Assembly: GCF_029892515.1 (NCBI RefSeq)
Contig: NZ_JARXVF010000001.1
Coordinates: forward strand, 1,860,001-1,924,000
Source of the DNA: Pseudaminobacter soli (ex Li et al. 2025)
GTDB taxonomy: Bacteria > Pseudomonadota > Alphaproteobacteria > Rhizobiales > Rhizobiaceae
Direction of reading: 5' to 3'
DNA: 64,000 bases
Positions 62,089 to 64,000 of this stretch are shown here, in pieces (within the stretch, counting starts at the first letter, position 1; the number at the start of each line of letters is the position of its first letter). Below the pieces are notes generated by a model. The model had not been told where the DNA came from. It saw nothing but the letters and a program-made list of their open reading frames with translations, and made no database searches. The position numbers were made by a program, and so were the translations under genes.

Positions 62089-62501
62089 TCCGGGAATTCG
62101 TCGTACTGGGGCAGGTCGTCGGTGATCTCGTGCCATTTGGCCTTCGAGCCGACGAAGATGTGCATGGACGGCCGGATGGTCGGCTCGTCCATCAGCGTGC
62201 CCATGGCGACATGGACGTAAGTCCCCTCGCGGACGACCGAATAGAGAAGCGAGCCGCATGTGCCGCAATGCACGTCGTGTGCGGCCTCGTCTCCATAGAT
62301 CAAGGCAGCCTCATCGCCTTCCGTGATGCGAAGCCGGTCGCGCTCGATGCCGGCAAATGACTTGAAGGCCGACCCGGTGGTGCGCCTGCAATTCGAGCAA
62401 TGGCAGTTCATCGCATAGCGGAACGCATCCGCCACCGCATATTTCACCGCCCCGCAAAGGCAGCCGCCGGTCAGCATAGGCGTGGAAACTTCGGACGTCA
62501 T
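62085..62501 (-). CDS. GFA-family protein (formaldehyde-activating enzyme-like)
   Basis: Cytoplasmic zinc-binding protein of 138 residues in the Gfa/CENP-V fold. Cysteines are arranged in the family pattern: GGCLCGAVKY (about 12-21), NCHCSNCRRTTGSAF (about 32-46) and HCGTCGSLLYS (about 78-88). The founding member is said to help the reaction of formaldehyde with glutathione, but most relatives have unknown substrates, so no reaction is claimed. The gene overlaps the end of phnN. Confidence 0.85.
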   Translation of the reverse strand: MTSEVSTPMLTGGCLCGAVKYAVADAFRYAMNCHCSNCRRTTGSAFKSFAGIERDRLRITEGDEAALIYGDEAAHDVHCGTCGSLLYSVVREGTYVHVAMGTLMDEPTIRPSMHIFVGSKAKWHEITDDLPQYDEFPD

Positions 62502-62573
62502 GGCTTTGCCCTGTTTCGAAGCCGGGAGGCTACAAAAGTTCTGGCGCGGACGACAGCGGCGATTTTTCAGCCA

Positions 62574-63176
62574 CTATCCGCGCTCGAACGCAAATACGGC
62601 GCTCGGCCTGATATCGCCTGGCTTTGCTACACCCATGTCCGACACCGAATATTCGGCGACGACGCGAAGCCGGTCGCGCGGCAGCCAGGCCCGCCACGGA
62701 TCGCCGATCAGCACCTCGATGCCGGCGTCGAGGCAGCGGTCGAGAAACGCAGTGACGCGCGCGGCCAGGCTCTGGTCGTAGAACAGGTCGCCGACGGCCA
62801 CCACGTCCACGGCTGGCGGCGGGCCTGCGGTCAGGTCGGAATGGATCGCCTCCAGCGCCACGTCATTGGCGGCGGCGTTCAGCTTCAGCGCCTCGATGGC
62901 GTAGCGATCGACCTCCGCCGCAATCACCGCACTCGCGCCGGCCTTGGCCGCGGTGATGCCGACGATGCCGGAGCCGGAGCCAAGGTCGAGAACGCGGCGG
63001 CCGGCCACTACCTGCGGCCGGACGAGAATGTGCCGCGCCAGCGCAAGGCCGCCAGCCCAGCAATAGGCCCAATAGGGTGAACCGAACCCTTGCTCGTCCG
63101 CTTCGGCGAGCCGCCAAAGCCCGCTCGACGGGCCGGCCCTGTGCAGGCGGATTTCGGGAACGGCGGGCACCGGCAC
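62574..63176 (-). CDS. Nicotinamide-like N-methyltransferase / ETFB-lysine-type methyltransferase
   Basis: Cytoplasmic class I SAM-dependent methyltransferase, 200 residues from the GTG at 63176. Motif I VLDLGSGSGIVGITAAKAG is at about 62-80, with the aromatic pair SPYWAYCWAGG (about 33-43) typical of the PRMT/ETFB-lysine (METTL20) and Nnt1-like group, and GDLFYD (about 128-133). Probable target is a protein lysine; not proven. The start is unsettled: the translated sequence upstream of 63176 continues conserved family sequence (DIQKFIRANLPVV) but has no ATG, GTG or TTG before a stop at 63273-63275. Confidence 0.75.
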   Translation of the reverse strand: MPVPAVPEIRLHRAGPSSGLWRLAEADEQGFGSPYWAYCWAGGLALARHILVRPQVVAGRRVLDLGSGSGIVGITAAKAGASAVIAAEVDRYAIEALKLNAAANDVALEAIHSDLTAGPPPAVDVVAVGDLFYDQSLAARVTAFLDRCLDAGIEVLIGDPWRAWLPRDRLRVVAEYSVSDMGVAKPGDIRPSAVFAFERG

Positions 63177-63320
63177 GACCGGCAGGTTTGCCCGTATGAA
63201 TTTTTGGATATCGACGCTGTTCAGTGAAGCGGCCCTGTTGCAAAGGCTCGAATCCGAGCCACGGCAACGCTATCAAGGCCGCCGACGGTTCGCAATGCGC
63301 GGACCAGTGCCTTGGGGTGG

Positions 63321-63563
63321 CTACGCAAGCGAAACGACGATCTTCTTGCTCACGCCCTTCTCGGACACGTGAAAGGATTTTGTGCAGGGTTTTCCGGCGC
63401 GCTTTGCCTCGAGCAGACCGGGCAGGTCGAGGCCCTTGCTTTCCAGCGAGGCCAGAGCGGATTTGGGCATGATGGTCCTGGCAAGACCGAGGACGAAGGC
63501 GGGCACGGTGAAAGCCGTCTCGCGCTTGCCGTCGATGAATTTTTCGATCGTCAGCCTCGCCAT
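63321..63563 (-). CDS. Small unrecognised protein (80 aa)
   Basis: I do not recognise a family. The product (80 residues from the ATG at 63563, or 84 from 63575) is basic and soluble, starts MARLTIEKFIDGKRE, and has a central VPAFVLGLARTIMPKSALASL stretch (in parts, amphipathic) and a Lys-rich C-terminus. It has no signal peptide and one Cys. It lies head-to-head with the LysE-type exporter gene. Reading-frame composition matches neighbours, so it is probably real. Confidence 0.6.
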   Translation of the reverse strand: MARLTIEKFIDGKRETAFTVPAFVLGLARTIMPKSALASLESKGLDLPGLLEAKRAGKPCTKSFHVSEKGVSKKIVVSLA

Positions 63564-63743
63564 CGTCTTCTTCATGCTCCGCGGTTTACTGCGTCGCCCA
63601 TACCCCGCGGCTGCACCAAAGGCAACGTACAACCAGAGCGTCGGCGTCTCTGGACAGGCCGCCGCGATCCGCGATAGCGTCTCCTGCCTCGGCCCACAGG
63701 GTTCCGGCCGGACCATCGAACCGCGACAGGGGAGTCAAAAAAA

Positions 63744-64000
63744 ATGCCGTCCACCGAACTGCTCGTCGCCTTCGTCGTCACGGCGGCCATCTTCGCCTTC
63801 ATGCCGGGTCCAGCCATGCTCTACGCCGCCGCCCAGACCATGGCGCGTGGCAGGTGGCCCGGGCTGATGGCCACGCTCGGCATTCATATCGGCGGCTATG
63901 CGCATGTCATCGCAGCGGCGGCCGGCCTGTCGATGCTCTTCCACGCCGTGCCCTTGCTCTACATGGCGGTGAAATTCGTCGGCGCGGCCTATCTTGTCTG
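63744..64000 (+). CDS. LysE-family amino acid exporter (partial)
   Basis: Inner-membrane exporter of the LysE/RhtB family; the window holds only the first 85 residues and the gene runs off the right edge. The N-terminus shows a first hydrophobic segment with the conserved FMPGPAMLY pattern (about 19-27), followed by AQTMARGRWPGLMATLG (about 30-46) and a second segment. The start ATG at 63744 has GGGGAG nine bases upstream. Substrate (amino acid or homoserine lactone-like compound) is not determined. Confidence 0.88.
   Translation, partial: MPSTELLVAFVVTAAIFAFMPGPAMLYAAAQTMARGRWPGLMATLGIHIGGYAHVIAAAAGLSMLFHAVPLLYMAVKFVGAAYLV

Noticed and set aside
1-64000. tRNA, rRNA, CRISPR arrays, intact insertion sequences, prophage genes
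   Set aside because: None seen: no cloverleaf or CCA-type arms, no regularly spaced repeats with spacers, and no transposase, integrase or phage structural reading frames.

Overview
The window looks like chromosomal DNA of an alphaproteobacterium of the order Rhizobiales, most likely a Mesorhizobium/Aminobacter-type Phyllobacteriaceae. The evidence is high GC with matching codon use, an aglR-aglEFGAK alpha-glucoside locus, an ActS/ActR redox pair, the malic enzyme-mutS-glnD-murJ-trpS-usp-nfuA chromosomal run, and many rhizobial-style palindromic intergenic repeats. This assignment is inferred from gene content, not from an alignment. No tRNA, rRNA, CRISPR array, intact insertion sequence or prophage was seen. 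LAYOUT. 1-6014: an amino-sugar (GlcNAc-type) locus. A leftward ABC importer (small ORF, solute-binding protein, permease cut by the window edge) diverges from a rightward kinase-GntR regulator-SIS deaminase-deacetylase operon. Both promoters carry the same 18-bp direct-repeat operator placed between -35 and -10. 6153-6827: ribulose-phosphate epimerase. 6921-14875: LacI-type AglR facing aglE-F-G-A-K (binding protein, two permeases, GH13 alpha-glucosidase, ATPase), with palindromic LacI-type operators next to both genes. 14985-20340: leftward genes with NAD-salvage enzymes at the two ends (pncA first, pncB last) and an FGGY kinase and MATE exporter between. 20702-25689: ferredoxin-NADP reductase, a Fur-family regulator, 6-phosphogluconate dehydrogenase, a sugar-phosphate isomerase-like TIM barrel and an aldo/keto reductase. 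25758-32254: prfC, a methyltransferase, dut plus a HAD phosphatase, a PEP-mutase-family lyase, an EI24/CysZ membrane protein and a PfkB-type kinase. 32255-33780: a repeat-rich, locally AT-richer islet with the C-terminal remnant of a SIR2-like protein and a small HEAT-like protein. 33898-49337: housekeeping run maeB, mutS, rsm22, an Hsp70-like protein, glnD, murJ, trpS, usp and nfuA, interrupted by a higBA toxin-antitoxin pair. 49476-56164: L,D-transpeptidase, MmcB-like nuclease, ActR/ActS, HrpB helicase. 55520-59358: a YnjBCD-type ABC importer. 59617-62088: DUF1045-phnM-phnN phosphonate trio. 62085-64000: GFA protein, methyltransferase, an unrecognised small protein and the start of a LysE-family exporter. 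HOW THE PARTS WORK TOGETHER. The first 15 kb is carbon uptake: the nag and agl systems each pair an importer with its catabolic enzymes and a dedicated local repressor, and both give fructose-6-phosphate or glucose that the nearby epimerase and 6-phosphogluconate dehydrogenase can process. The right half is mainly housekeeping (mismatch repair, PII signalling, peptidoglycan precursor flipping, tRNA charging, Fe-S delivery) with two small accessory insertions. I did not find a clearly new multi-gene system. The best leads are the twin nag operators with the leader ORF, the SIR2/HEAT islet, and the YnjBCD-phn juxtaposition.
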